Assembly (NCBI RefSeq): GCF_007558725.1
Contig: NZ_VLPL01000002.1
Span: forward strand, 124,001-188,000
DNA from: Fluviicola chungangensis
GTDB taxonomy: Bacteria > Bacteroidota > Bacteroidia > Flavobacteriales_D > Crocinitomicaceae
Direction of reading: 5' to 3'
Length of the DNA: 64,000 bases
Positions within the stretch are counted from its first letter, which is position 1; each line of letters starts with the position of its first letter. Positions 16,948 through 24,136 of this stretch are shown here, piece by piece. The position numbers were made by a program, and so were the translations under genes. The notes under the pieces are model-generated. The model had not been told where the DNA came from and searched no databases. It worked only from the letters and a program-made list of their open reading frames with translations.

Positions 16948-17361
16948 CTATTCTTGTTCAACTTGCAATTTGCAAACAAAACAAAAGATGACGATTGATA
17001 GAACAAAAAGAGTCATTTGTATTATTATGTGCCATAGTTGAACAGTATCGCTTGTGTAGATCAATGCAAGAATAATTAGACTTGGCACTAATCCCAATAA
17101 AATTAAAAGTGCGATTAATGCCCCAACATTATAGTGATAAACATCTGTGCCGTTTTTCCCAAGTTTTACTATGAAATGTGTTAATCTGATTATTGATTGT
17201 CCAAAGACGACGGCAGCAGTTAACGCCCATTCAGGTTGCTCAAAAATCTTTGATAAGTTTTTTTCGTTTGCAAAGATTAATGTCATAACTAAAAAGGGGA
17301 GAATGATAAAACTTAATTCACCCAGTATGTAACCAAATACTTGGACTTTTTTATTTTCCAT
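16948..17361 (-). CDS. AT-rich four-helix membrane protein
   Basis: 137 aa with four predicted membrane helices (about 9-29, 45-65, 79-101, 110-131). No family recognised. It is low in G+C like the following gene (18 G/C in 16981-17040), from which it is separated by 32 nt. The pair looks like one transcription unit and one acquired cassette. Confidence 0.6.
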   Translation of the reverse strand: MENKKVQVFGYILGELSFIILPFLVMTLIFANEKNLSKIFEQPEWALTAAVVFGQSIIRLTHFIVKLGKNGTDVYHYNVGALIALLILLGLVPSLIILALIYTSDTVQLWHIIIQMTLFVLSIVIFCFVCKLQVEQE

Positions 17362-17532
17362 TTTGATAGTTTAGTATTCAAGGCAAACCTAACAAGCTTC
17401 ATTCAAATGATCAACCGTATTTACCACATTTTTTACTGAGAATCAATCGTGTAACACAATTATTAGCTGGTCCGATATTAGCTGATCCGAAGAACAAATG
17501 GCTATCCCTATCTTTAGTTTTCCCTCGCCTCT

Positions 17533-17569
17533 CTGAATCTTTGCGGGTAATTGCATCTGCGAAATTCTT
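17533..17569. repeat. Dispersed repeat copy, right flank of AT-rich cassette
   Basis: It contains GAATCTTTGCGGGTAATTGC followed by ATCTGCGAA. Its reverse complement aligns with indels to the left copy at 16035-16051, forming an imperfect inverted pair around the AT-rich genes. Confidence 0.45.
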
Positions 17570-17676
17570 ATAATTACCGGGAGAAAAGAGAATCTGGATT
17601 ATCCTCCTCCCGACGAGTTCCTGCCCAGAGAGGGAAGGAGCAAGCCTCTTTATTCTTCCTTTCTTTACGGTTTATT

Positions 17677-17706
17677 AAATCCGCGTAATCCGCGCAATCT
17701 GCGTGA
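17677..17706. repeat. Dispersed repeat copy upstream of metG promoter
   Basis: Three successive units AATCCGCGT / AATCCGCGC / AATCTGCGT with 9-10 nt spacing, ending 11 nt before the metG -7 element. It is similar to the copy directly upstream of the ClC gene promoter (20022-20053). Confidence 0.5.
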
Positions 17707-17717
17707 GCTTTATTTCC

Positions 17718-17725
17718 TATTTTTG
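17718..17725 (+). promoter_or_regulatory. -7 promoter element abutting metG
   Basis: TATTTTTG is an exact TAnnTTTG match with 4 nt between it and the metG ATG at 17730, predicting a leaderless or nearly leaderless transcript. No -33 TTG is visible at the usual distance. Confidence 0.5.
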
Positions 17726-17729
17726 TGTC

Positions 17730-19787
17730 ATGAATAAATCGAAATTTACCGTAACAGCTGCGCTCCCATATGCGAACGGACCCCTTCATTTAGGACACGT
17801 TGCCGGTGTTTACCTGCCTGCTGACATTTTTGTGCGCTTCCTGCGTTCGAACGGACACGATGTTGCTTTCATTTGTGGGTCGGATGAACACGGCGCTGCG
17901 ATCACCTTGCGCGCGAAAAAAGAGGGAATCACCCCGCGTGAGATCGTAGACAAGTACAATAAGATTATCGGTGATTCATTCAAACAGTTCAATATCTCCT
18001 TCGATATTTTTCACCGGACCTCAGCCCAAATTCACATCGAAACGGCACAGGATTTCTTCAAGGTGTTGGAGAAGAAAGGGAAGTTTATCGAAGAAACGAC
18101 AGAACAATATTACGACGAAGAATACCAGCAATTTTTAGCTGACAGATACATCACAGGAGAATGCCCGAATTGTGGAAACCCGAATGCTTACGGAGATCAA
18201 TGCGAGAAATGCGGGTCGGATTTGAGCCCGACGGATTTGAAGAATCCTGTTTCCACTTTGAGCGGATTGAAACCGGTTTTGAGAACAACTTCTCACTGGT
18301 TCCTGCCAATGGACCGTCACGAAGAATGGCTGCGTCCGTGGATCAAGGAAGGAATCCTGGATGGTAAAAAACAGCACGACCCGAAAACGTGGAGAAACCA
18401 GGTGATTGGTCAGTGTATGTCTTGGATTGACGGCGGATTACACCCGCGTGCCATGACCCGCGACCTGGACTGGGGAGTTCCCGTTCCACTTCCGGGAGCA
18501 GACGGAAAGGTATTGTATGTGTGGCTGGATGCACCGATCGGGTATATTTCTGCTACCAAGCAATGGGCTCTGGATAACGGAAAGGACTGGAAGGATTACT
18601 GGTGCAACGAAGACCGTAAATTGGTCCACTTCATCGGGAAAGACAACATCGTATTCCACGCCATCATTTTCCCGATCCTGTTGAAAGATCACGGTGGATT
18701 CATTTTGCCTGACAACGTACCGGCTTACGAATTTCTTAACCTGGAAGGTGACAAATTCTCCACTTCCCGCAATTGGGCTGTTTGGTTACATGAATACCTG
18801 GAAAGATACCCGGACAAAATCGATGAATTAAAATATACACTGACCTGTATTGCTCCCGAAACGAAGGATGCAGAGTTTACCTGGAAAGAATACCAGGCAC
18901 GTGTGAACAACGAATTGGCAGATATCCTGGGGAATTTCATCAACCGTGCATTGGTGCTGACTCAAAAATATTACGAAGGGAAGGTTCCTGCATGTGGTGA
19001 ATTGACACCGGAAGATCAACAAGTGCTTGACGATATGAAAGCCATTCCGCAACGCATTGCAAACCTGGTTTATCAGTATAAATTGCGTGATGCGCAGGCA
19101 GAAGCCATGTTGTTGGCGCGTATCGGAAACAAATACCTGGCGGACAACGAACCGTGGAAGTTGGTGAAAACCGATCCGAAACGTGTGGAAACAATTATGA
19201 ATATTGCGTTGCAAATTACGGCAAATCTTGGTTTGGTGTTGGATCCGTTCTTGCCCGAAACGGCTGCCAAAATTCGCGGATTTGTCGGAACACAACCGCA
19301 ATCCTGGGATAAAGCAGGAAGCATTTTATTGAATGCAGGTGACCAGACGAATACCCCAACGATTTTATTCCAAAAAATCGATGACGAATTCGTAGCAAAA
19401 GAAGTCGAATATTTGCACGCCTCACAACCGCAAGCTGCAACGAATTTCCCTCCGCAAAAAGAGGAAACTTCGTTTGATGATTTCACGAAAATGGATATCC
19501 GATTGGGAACGATTACCGATGCGATCCGTGTTCCGAAGGCAGATAAGTTATTGCAACTGACAGTCCATACCGGAATTGATACACGCACGATCGTTTCCGG
19601 GATAGCCGAACATTATACTCCGGAAGAAATCATCGGGAAAACGGTGGCAGTTTTGATGAACCTGGCCCCAAGGAAGATCCGTGGAGTAGAATCCCAGGGA
19701 ATGATCTTGATGGCAGAAAACGAAGATGGAAAACTGAGCTTCATGATCCCTGAAAAAGGATTCGAGGCCGGCGGAGAGATTCGTTAA
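17730..19787 (+). CDS. metG: Methionyl-tRNA synthetase
   Basis: 685 aa from the ATG at 17730 (MNKSKFTVTAALPYANGPLH). The open frame begins 9 codons earlier but would run through the promoter element. Class I catalytic core with HLGH (residues 20-23) and the KMSKS-equivalent KFSTS (342-346), a zinc knuckle with CPNCGN and CEKCGS (about 145-163), an anticodon-binding helical domain (about 400-545), and a C-terminal EMAP/Trbp111-type tRNA-binding domain (about 580-685, TKMDIRLGTI and MILMAENEDG). It charges tRNA(Met) with methionine in the cytosol. Length and domain order are standard for Bacteroidota MetG. Confidence 0.97.
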   Translation: MNKSKFTVTAALPYANGPLHLGHVAGVYLPADIFVRFLRSNGHDVAFICGSDEHGAAITLRAKKEGITPREIVDKYNKIIGDSFKQFNISFDIFHRTSAQIHIETAQDFFKVLEKKGKFIEETTEQYYDEEYQQFLADRYITGECPNCGNPNAYGDQCEKCGSDLSPTDLKNPVSTLSGLKPVLRTTSHWFLPMDRHEEWLRPWIKEGILDGKKQHDPKTWRNQVIGQCMSWIDGGLHPRAMTRDLDWGVPVPLPGADGKVLYVWLDAPIGYISATKQWALDNGKDWKDYWCNEDRKLVHFIGKDNIVFHAIIFPILLKDHGGFILPDNVPAYEFLNLEGDKFSTSRNWAVWLHEYLERYPDKIDELKYTLTCIAPETKDAEFTWKEYQARVNNELADILGNFINRALVLTQKYYEGKVPACGELTPEDQQVLDDMKAIPQRIANLVYQYKLRDAQAEAMLLARIGNKYLADNEPWKLVKTDPKRVETIMNIALQITANLGLVLDPFLPETAAKIRGFVGTQPQSWDKAGSILLNAGDQTNTPTILFQKIDDEFVAKEVEYLHASQPQAATNFPPQKEETSFDDFTKMDIRLGTITDAIRVPKADKLLQLTVHTGIDTRTIVSGIAEHYTPEEIIGKTVAVLMNLAPRKIRGVESQGMILMAENEDGKLSFMIPEKGFEAGGEIR

Positions 19788-19792
19788 AGGTT

Positions 19793-19819
19793 CCCGCAGA
19801 TTTCGTTAATTGTGCAGAT
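19793..19819. repeat. Dispersed repeat copy after metG
   Basis: It begins CCCGCAGATTTCGTTAATTG and ends in GCAGAT, starting 5 nt after the metG stop. It is inverted with respect to the copy at 20022-20053; the two bracket an AT-rich, hairpin-containing 200-nt spacer. Confidence 0.45.
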
Positions 19820-19876
19820 AAACTATTTTGGAGGGTGTGAGTGATTTTTATAGCTTATTTACTTTTCTGATAATAT

Positions 19877-19896
19877 TACTATTTAAGTGAATAGTA
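19877..19896 (+). other. Hairpin in metG-clc spacer
   Basis: A perfect 7-bp stem TACTATT/AATAGTA with a 6-nt loop. No T-tract follows, so a terminator role is not supported. Confidence 0.3.
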
Positions 19897-19968
19897 TTGA
19901 AATTGACCAGAATTCCTAATTTTAAGTTTGAAATCTTGAGATAGGTAATTACTTGTTTATGATGTTTT

Positions 19969-19994
19969 AAACACTTGATTATTAAGTGTTTTTT
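19969..19994 (+). terminator. Candidate terminator downstream of metG
   Basis: An 8-bp stem AAACACTT/AAGTGTTT with a 7-nt loop, running into six Ts (19989-19994) on the plus strand. It lies 180 nt after the metG stop and before the ClC promoter. Confidence 0.55.
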
Positions 19995-20021
19995 GATTGT
20001 TTTATAATATATAGCTGTGAA

Positions 20022-20053
20022 AATCTGCGTTATCCCCGTTATCTGCGGGAGAT
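20022..20053. repeat. Dispersed repeat copy upstream of ClC promoter
   Basis: Units AATCTGCGTTATCCCCG and TTATCTGCGGGAGAT, ending 7 nt before the -7 element of the ClC gene. Its placement mirrors the copy upstream of the metG promoter. Confidence 0.45.
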
Positions 20054-20060
20054 AAGTTAG

Positions 20061-20068
20061 TAGATTTG
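20061..20068 (+). promoter_or_regulatory. -7 promoter element abutting the ClC gene
   Basis: TAGATTTG is an exact TAnnTTTG match, with exactly 4 nt to the ATG at 20073, as at metG. Confidence 0.5.
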
Positions 20069-20072
20069 CGGT

Positions 20073-21350
20073 ATGACAGAAAGAGAACGGATCATCCTGT
20101 ATAATGATGTGAAACTGGTCATCGTTTCGATGGGAACAACTTTGATCTGCTGCATTTTGGCTTTTGTGCTGAAGTGGCTGACCGAACTGTTTCAGCATCG
20201 TCTTTTTACATTTGTTACAGGAACCAACCTTATCTGGTTCCTTGTGCTGCCGACTTGTGGGATTACCACAATTTACTTTCTGCGCAAGTACCTTTTTCTG
20301 AACCGCAAGAACAAGGGAATTACCGAAATTTATAAAACCCTGGACCATCGAAAGGACCATCTGCCCCTGTTCAAAGTCCCTTCTCATTTGATAAATGGAT
20401 TTTTTACAGTGGTCTTTGGCGGATCGACCGGAATTGAAGTGTCGACGGTTGTTGCAACGGCAACAGTGGGGAATGAGGCTTACAAGCGCGATTTTTCTGC
20501 CAAGATGTATAAGCGCGAATTGGTCAGTGCAGGAGTAGTTGCAGGAGTAGGGGTGCTGTTTGAAAGTCCGTTGGTGGGAATATTCTTTGCGCTTGAGGTC
20601 ATTGCACGAAAGATGAACAAATCTCTTTTGATCAGTTGCCTTTCAGCCGGATTGGTGACCTGGATGTTTATTCTGAGTCAGGATAGTAAGCCGTTACTGT
20701 CTTTTGAAGTTCAGCATTGGGCCTGGGAAGCATTGCCATTCTTTGCCCTGTTGAGTTTATTCGGGGCGTTACTTTCGGTTTATTTTACCATCCTGGTTAT
20801 CCGCGTCAAGGACTTTTTCGCACGTATTCCGAATAATTTCCTGCGTGTGAACCTGGGAGCATTGTTGGTAGGTTTTGCGATTTTATGCCTTCCTTTTCTT
20901 TATGGGGATAGTTATCACGGACTCACGGATTTAATCAACCAGGTATTGGACAAAGAACCGGTTTCCCTTCTGATTTTAGCTTTGTTGATCCTGATCAAAC
21001 CATTGGTAGCGGCACTTACTTTAGGTGCCGGCGGAGATGGCGGCGTATTTGCTCCGAGCATTGTTGCAGGAGCTGTTCTGGGCTTATTTTTTGCGCTGAT
21101 CTGCAATCAAATTTTCCACACGGAATTGATCCCGCTTAATTTTGCTTTGGCAGGAGTTGCGGCTACGCTTTCATCTGCTATTTCAGCCCCGTTTACTGCA
21201 TTGATCCTGGTTTGTAACCTGGTCCCTAACGGTTATTCACTGTTTATCCCATTGTTCATCAGCAGTTTTCTGGCACAGCGTATCGCGCGATTCATTCTTC
21301 CGTATAATGTGTATACCTATGGGGGATTGGAGAATCCATCGGGAAAGTAG
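20073..21350 (+). CDS. ClC-family chloride channel/transporter
   Basis: 425 aa, about ten or more membrane segments, no C-terminal CBS domains. The gating-glutamate loop is FGGSTGIEVSTV with Glu122, a variant of the canonical GxEGP in which the Pro is replaced. The inner proton-glutamate position (E203 of the E. coli exchanger) aligns with Val176 in FFALEVIAR; Glu175 matches E202. The GSGIP-like motif is replaced by NKGIT. The GAGGDGGVFAPSIVAGA segment (helix N region) is well conserved. Loss of the inner Glu is typical of ClC channels rather than H+/Cl- exchangers, so passive anion conduction is plausible. The gene is monocistronic; the next gene is convergent. Confidence 0.88.
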   Translation: MTERERIILYNDVKLVIVSMGTTLICCILAFVLKWLTELFQHRLFTFVTGTNLIWFLVLPTCGITTIYFLRKYLFLNRKNKGITEIYKTLDHRKDHLPLFKVPSHLINGFFTVVFGGSTGIEVSTVVATATVGNEAYKRDFSAKMYKRELVSAGVVAGVGVLFESPLVGIFFALEVIARKMNKSLLISCLSAGLVTWMFILSQDSKPLLSFEVQHWAWEALPFFALLSLFGALLSVYFTILVIRVKDFFARIPNNFLRVNLGALLVGFAILCLPFLYGDSYHGLTDLINQVLDKEPVSLLILALLILIKPLVAALTLGAGGDGGVFAPSIVAGAVLGLFFALICNQIFHTELIPLNFALAGVAATLSSAISAPFTALILVCNLVPNGYSLFIPLFISSFLAQRIARFILPYNVYTYGGLENPSGK

Positions 21351-21354
21351 CCTG

Positions 21355-21495
21355 CTATTCTTCATCTGTTTCCTGATCAAGCAGTCCCGTTTCAGAGAAT
21401 TTATGCTTCAGGTACCGAATGAGCTGAATAATAAATATGGTTATCGAATAGGTGGCTGCAATGGCCATTAGTCCAAATACCCAATAGCTGATCAT
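21355..21495 (-). CDS. 46-aa single-helix membrane protein, coupled to DUF2236 gene
   Basis: The ATG at 21495 overlaps the TGA of the upstream gene in an ATGA arrangement. The product (MISYWVFGLMAIAATYSITI at the start, then a second half of the helix and a charged C-terminus) has one membrane segment of about 22 residues. The frame is open further upstream, but that region lies inside the DUF2236 gene. It may be an accessory subunit of the membrane-associated neighbours; no family recognised. Confidence 0.55.
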   Translation of the reverse strand: MISYWVFGLMAIAATYSITIFIIQLIRYLKHKFSETGLLDQETDEE

Positions 21496-22691
21496 CTGCC
21501 GGTAATTGTTTTTCTCCCGTGACTTTCCAGGTACGCATTCACCACCTTCGTTTGGGCTTTGCGGTTGCGCTTTACGGACCGCTGATAACTTTTCGTGGAA
21601 AGGTGTACGAATGGTTGTCCCAGATTTACAAAGAACCGCTGAATAGGAGGGAAAATCCGCCAGATTGTTTTGGGCAGCTGCATGGTCTCGCAGGAGGCTT
21701 TTCCGAGAAAGTACCAATTGTAGCCCAAATGGGTTTTATATACAAGTTTCTTTTGCCAGTTTTTATCCGGGAAAGGTCCGTCGAGGGGTTCGAGAGTCAA
21801 TGCTAAGGCAAGCGCGAGAGTGTCTTCGTCTGCCGGAGCCTGCGTGATGGTCCAGGCGTAAATCGCACGAATGGCTTCCGATTCGGATTCCGGGAAATAA
21901 GATTCGGGTGTTCCCAATAAGTAACCAACGTATTTCCAAAAATGGAACAAGCCCCGAATTTCTTCTTGGGTAGGTTTCATTCCAAGCTTGCGAATACCGT
22001 CCAAAAAGATGATCGAAAAACCCAGGTTGGTTGCAAGCATGTCCCATTGGTTGAGCGGTGCTCCCCAATCGCTTTCCCGCCATTTTCCTTCGTCGAGAAT
22101 GCTTACCCGTGCATAGGCATGCATCAGGCGGATCTTCAAACATTCTTTTAGGCCGTTTTGGGTACTTGTAATGGCATTTTCCCCAACGATCCTAACCCAG
22201 AATTCAGTTGTTTCTGTTAAGCGCTTAGCAGCGCCCTTTTTTAATGCTCCTGTAAAAACGAGCGGTTTGTTGATCGCGGAAGATTCGTAACCGCCCATCA
22301 AACAGTAATTGCGCAAAACCATTAACCCGATAGAACCCGATCTTCTGCAGAGTGCGGCTCCTTTTTCCAACCATTCCGGATTTAACCAGGAAGGTTTGTG
22401 AGTGATCTGAATGATGATTTGATGAAGGGATTCCGGAACATCTTTTCCCTTTTCACCATCCAACAGTTGCGTGATCCATTGGTCAGCCTGTTTAAAGCCG
22501 TGGACCTGGTACACTTCCCGGATAACACGGTCTGCGAGCTCGTCTGTTTCAAAAAGCCGGGGAATAAACTGTTCGATCGCTGCCTTTGCGGGAAAATTAC
22601 CGGTTAGTTTTTCTGCAAGTTTCTTCCCGTTTCCGCTTTTCCAGTATATCGAAAATCCGGGTGAAGGATAGTAAAACCGGGTAGGCGTCAT
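21492..22691 (-). CDS. DUF2236 / MpaB-type oxygenase family protein
   Basis: 399 aa. The 'RLMHAYARVSI' motif with 'WGAPLNQWDMLATNLGFS' downstream corresponds to the RxxHAxVR motif and following helices of the DUF2236 family, which includes the rubber oxygenase Lcp and MpaB'. These proteins bind haem b or act as oxidases/oxygenases; the physiological substrate here is unknown. No signal peptide. Its start overlaps the DUF1003 gene stop by 4 nt (ATGA) and its stop overlaps the 46-aa gene, making a three-gene coupled operon. Confidence 0.8.
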   Translation of the reverse strand: MTPTRFYYPSPGFSIYWKSGNGKKLAEKLTGNFPAKAAIEQFIPRLFETDELADRVIREVYQVHGFKQADQWITQLLDGEKGKDVPESLHQIIIQITHKPSWLNPEWLEKGAALCRRSGSIGLMVLRNYCLMGGYESSAINKPLVFTGALKKGAAKRLTETTEFWVRIVGENAITSTQNGLKECLKIRLMHAYARVSILDEGKWRESDWGAPLNQWDMLATNLGFSIIFLDGIRKLGMKPTQEEIRGLFHFWKYVGYLLGTPESYFPESESEAIRAIYAWTITQAPADEDTLALALALTLEPLDGPFPDKNWQKKLVYKTHLGYNWYFLGKASCETMQLPKTIWRIFPPIQRFFVNLGQPFVHLSTKSYQRSVKRNRKAQTKVVNAYLESHGRKTITGR

Positions 22692-23389
22692 TCGTCTTTC
22701 TCTTTATGCTTCGAAAGCAGATCCTTCATTGTGTCCAGCTGCATTTTTTGCATTTCCAATAGCTCCTGTTGCTGGTGAATGATGAGGTGATCGATTTTGT
22801 CGTGCAGCAACCGGATCTCCACTTCGGATTTCAGGTTGATCATATAATCTTTCTTTGCACGTTCCCTGTCTTTTTCTTCCTGCCTGTTCTGGCTCATCAT
22901 AATTACCGGCGCCTGCAAAGCTGCCAGGCAGGACAGGATCAGGTTTAAGAGAATGAAAGGATAGGGATCAAAGCCTTTGTTAAGGAGGAAGAACGCATTG
23001 AACGCTATCCAGAGCAGTAAAAAGGCCATAAAAGAAATGATGAAGGTCCAGCTTCCGCCAAAGGTTGCTACTTTATCTGCTACGCGCTGGCCCAGTGTAT
23101 CCGGATCGGCCTGGTCTTCCAATTGGTCCGAAAGCAGTTTTTTCTCGTTGAGCGAGGCCAGGACTGTTTTGTCCAGGTCGGATAATTCACCCAATTGATC
23201 CTGCATCATGTCGGAAAGGTATTTTTCCCGGTAGTTGTTCAGTTCGCTGATAGACAAGTGGCATGTTTCATTGAAGTCAGGATTTTCTTTTTGGATAAGT
23301 TCCAATATAGAACCCCGGATGGTCCGTGCTGAAATGCGTTCCGAAAGCGGAAATTCTGTGTTCGAAAGATCGCTGCGAAAAGTACCCAT
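22688..23389 (-). CDS. DUF1003 membrane protein
   Basis: 233 aa. After an N-terminal soluble segment, the signature 'LGQRVADKVATFGGSWTFII' leads into two membrane helices (about 118-136 and 145-165) and the conserved 'QAPVIMMSQNRQEEKDRERA' stretch, then a coiled-coil tail. This is the DUF1003 fold; function unknown. First gene of the ATGA-coupled operon with the DUF2236 and 46-aa genes. Confidence 0.85.
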   Translation of the reverse strand: MGTFRSDLSNTEFPLSERISARTIRGSILELIQKENPDFNETCHLSISELNNYREKYLSDMMQDQLGELSDLDKTVLASLNEKKLLSDQLEDQADPDTLGQRVADKVATFGGSWTFIISFMAFLLLWIAFNAFFLLNKGFDPYPFILLNLILSCLAALQAPVIMMSQNRQEEKDRERAKKDYMINLKSEVEIRLLHDKIDHLIIHQQQELLEMQKMQLDTMKDLLSKHKEKDE

Positions 23390-23435
23390 AATTACATCAA
23401 ATTTTTAGGGGTGAATTTACGCAGAAGAAATCGAT

Positions 23436-23472
23436 TAAACTAAAAATGCCTCGATCCGTGGACTGAGGCATT
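23436..23472 (-). terminator. Terminator of the 201-aa secreted protein gene
   Basis: An 8-bp stem AATGCCTC/GAGGCATT (23445-23452 with 23465-23472), followed on the minus strand by TTT and AGTTTAA. It lies 21 nt after the stop at 23493. Confidence 0.75.
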
Positions 23473-23492
23473 CATTTTATTGGTAAAAGCAA

Positions 23493-24098
23493 TTACTTTA
23501 TGTTTTTCAGGATATATGCTGCAAGCATTTTTGCAGCCTTCGCATAAGATTCGGAGATGCGGGTACCGGTGTCGTAATCGTATCCGCCGAATTGAGATCC
23601 CGGTACATCCGGCTGCTTCAATTTAGCCATCACTTTGGATTCATTATCTGATTCAACAAAAATGTACTCAAAAGCAACCGCAGCGTTTCTGCGCACAACC
23701 CCAATATTGAACCCGGGTTCAATGAATGTTGTTTTTATAATCAGGGTATACTTTGCTTTCTCATTGTTCTGAGCGATGTGAATCTTTCCTGTCAAACCTT
23801 TATCAAACAATTCTTCGAATTTATTGGGGAACCGTTCTTTTTTGTCGCGTTCCCACGATTTTTCCCAGGTATCACCCCTTCCGGCTTCCTTTTCGTTGTA
23901 TTCTTTGATTTTCTTGTTTTTGTATTCGGATTCGCTTGAGAATCCACCCACTTGAAAATCAGAGAAATCATACTTGATATTTAATTCGGTTTCTCCTTTC
24001 AAAAAGGAAAGATCCCCTGATTCCGTGCGGATCTTTTGGGCCATGGCAGTTAAATTAAACCCGGCAATCAACACGAACGCTAGTTTTAGTTTTTTCAT
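23493..24098 (-). CDS. Secreted hypothetical protein
   Basis: 201 aa with a Sec signal (MKKLKLAFVLIAGFNLTAMAQ). The mature part is charged and probably alpha/beta; a C-terminal helix 'ESYAKAAKMLAAYILKNIK' is notable. No lipobox, no T9SS domain, no recognised family. It has its own candidate promoter (TAAATTTG, 24125-24132) and terminator. Confidence 0.6.
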   Translation of the reverse strand: MKKLKLAFVLIAGFNLTAMAQKIRTESGDLSFLKGETELNIKYDFSDFQVGGFSSESEYKNKKIKEYNEKEAGRGDTWEKSWERDKKERFPNKFEELFDKGLTGKIHIAQNNEKAKYTLIIKTTFIEPGFNIGVVRRNAAVAFEYIFVESDNESKVMAKLKQPDVPGSQFGGYDYDTGTRISESYAKAAKMLAAYILKNIK

Positions 24099-24124
24099 AA
24101 AAGATTTTTTAGGATATTAAATTA

Positions 24125-24132
24125 CAAATTTA
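24125..24132 (-). promoter_or_regulatory. Candidate -7 element of the 201-aa gene
   Basis: TAAATTTG on the minus strand, exact TAnnTTTG, 26 nt upstream of the ATG at 24098 and just past the PhoH stop. Confidence 0.45.
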
Positions 24133-24136
24133 GGGT

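Larger units (their letters stand above)
17362..17729. other. Intergenic region with repeat-like DNA upstream of metG
   Basis: There is no gene I can support here. It contains a short direct repeat TTAGCTGGTCCGA / TTAGCTGATCCGA (17464-17491), then the repeat copies at 17533-17569 and 17677-17706, and between them a purine/pyrimidine-rich stretch (17580-17668) that looks like a dispersed intergenic repeat. The metG promoter element lies at its right end. Confidence 0.5.

Noticed and set aside
17574-17789. 71-aa minus-strand frame spanning the metG start
   Set aside because: It runs across intergenic repeat-like DNA, the metG promoter and metG coding sequence; it is more likely a product of the dispersed repeat.
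19848-20387. 179-aa minus-strand frame over the metG-clc spacer
   Set aside because: It is antisense to the ClC gene start and crosses repeats and hairpins, with no recognisable protein features.
21496-21717. Upstream extension of the 46-aa membrane protein
   Set aside because: It is out of frame inside the DUF2236 gene; the ATGA overlap at 21492-21495 gives a much better start.
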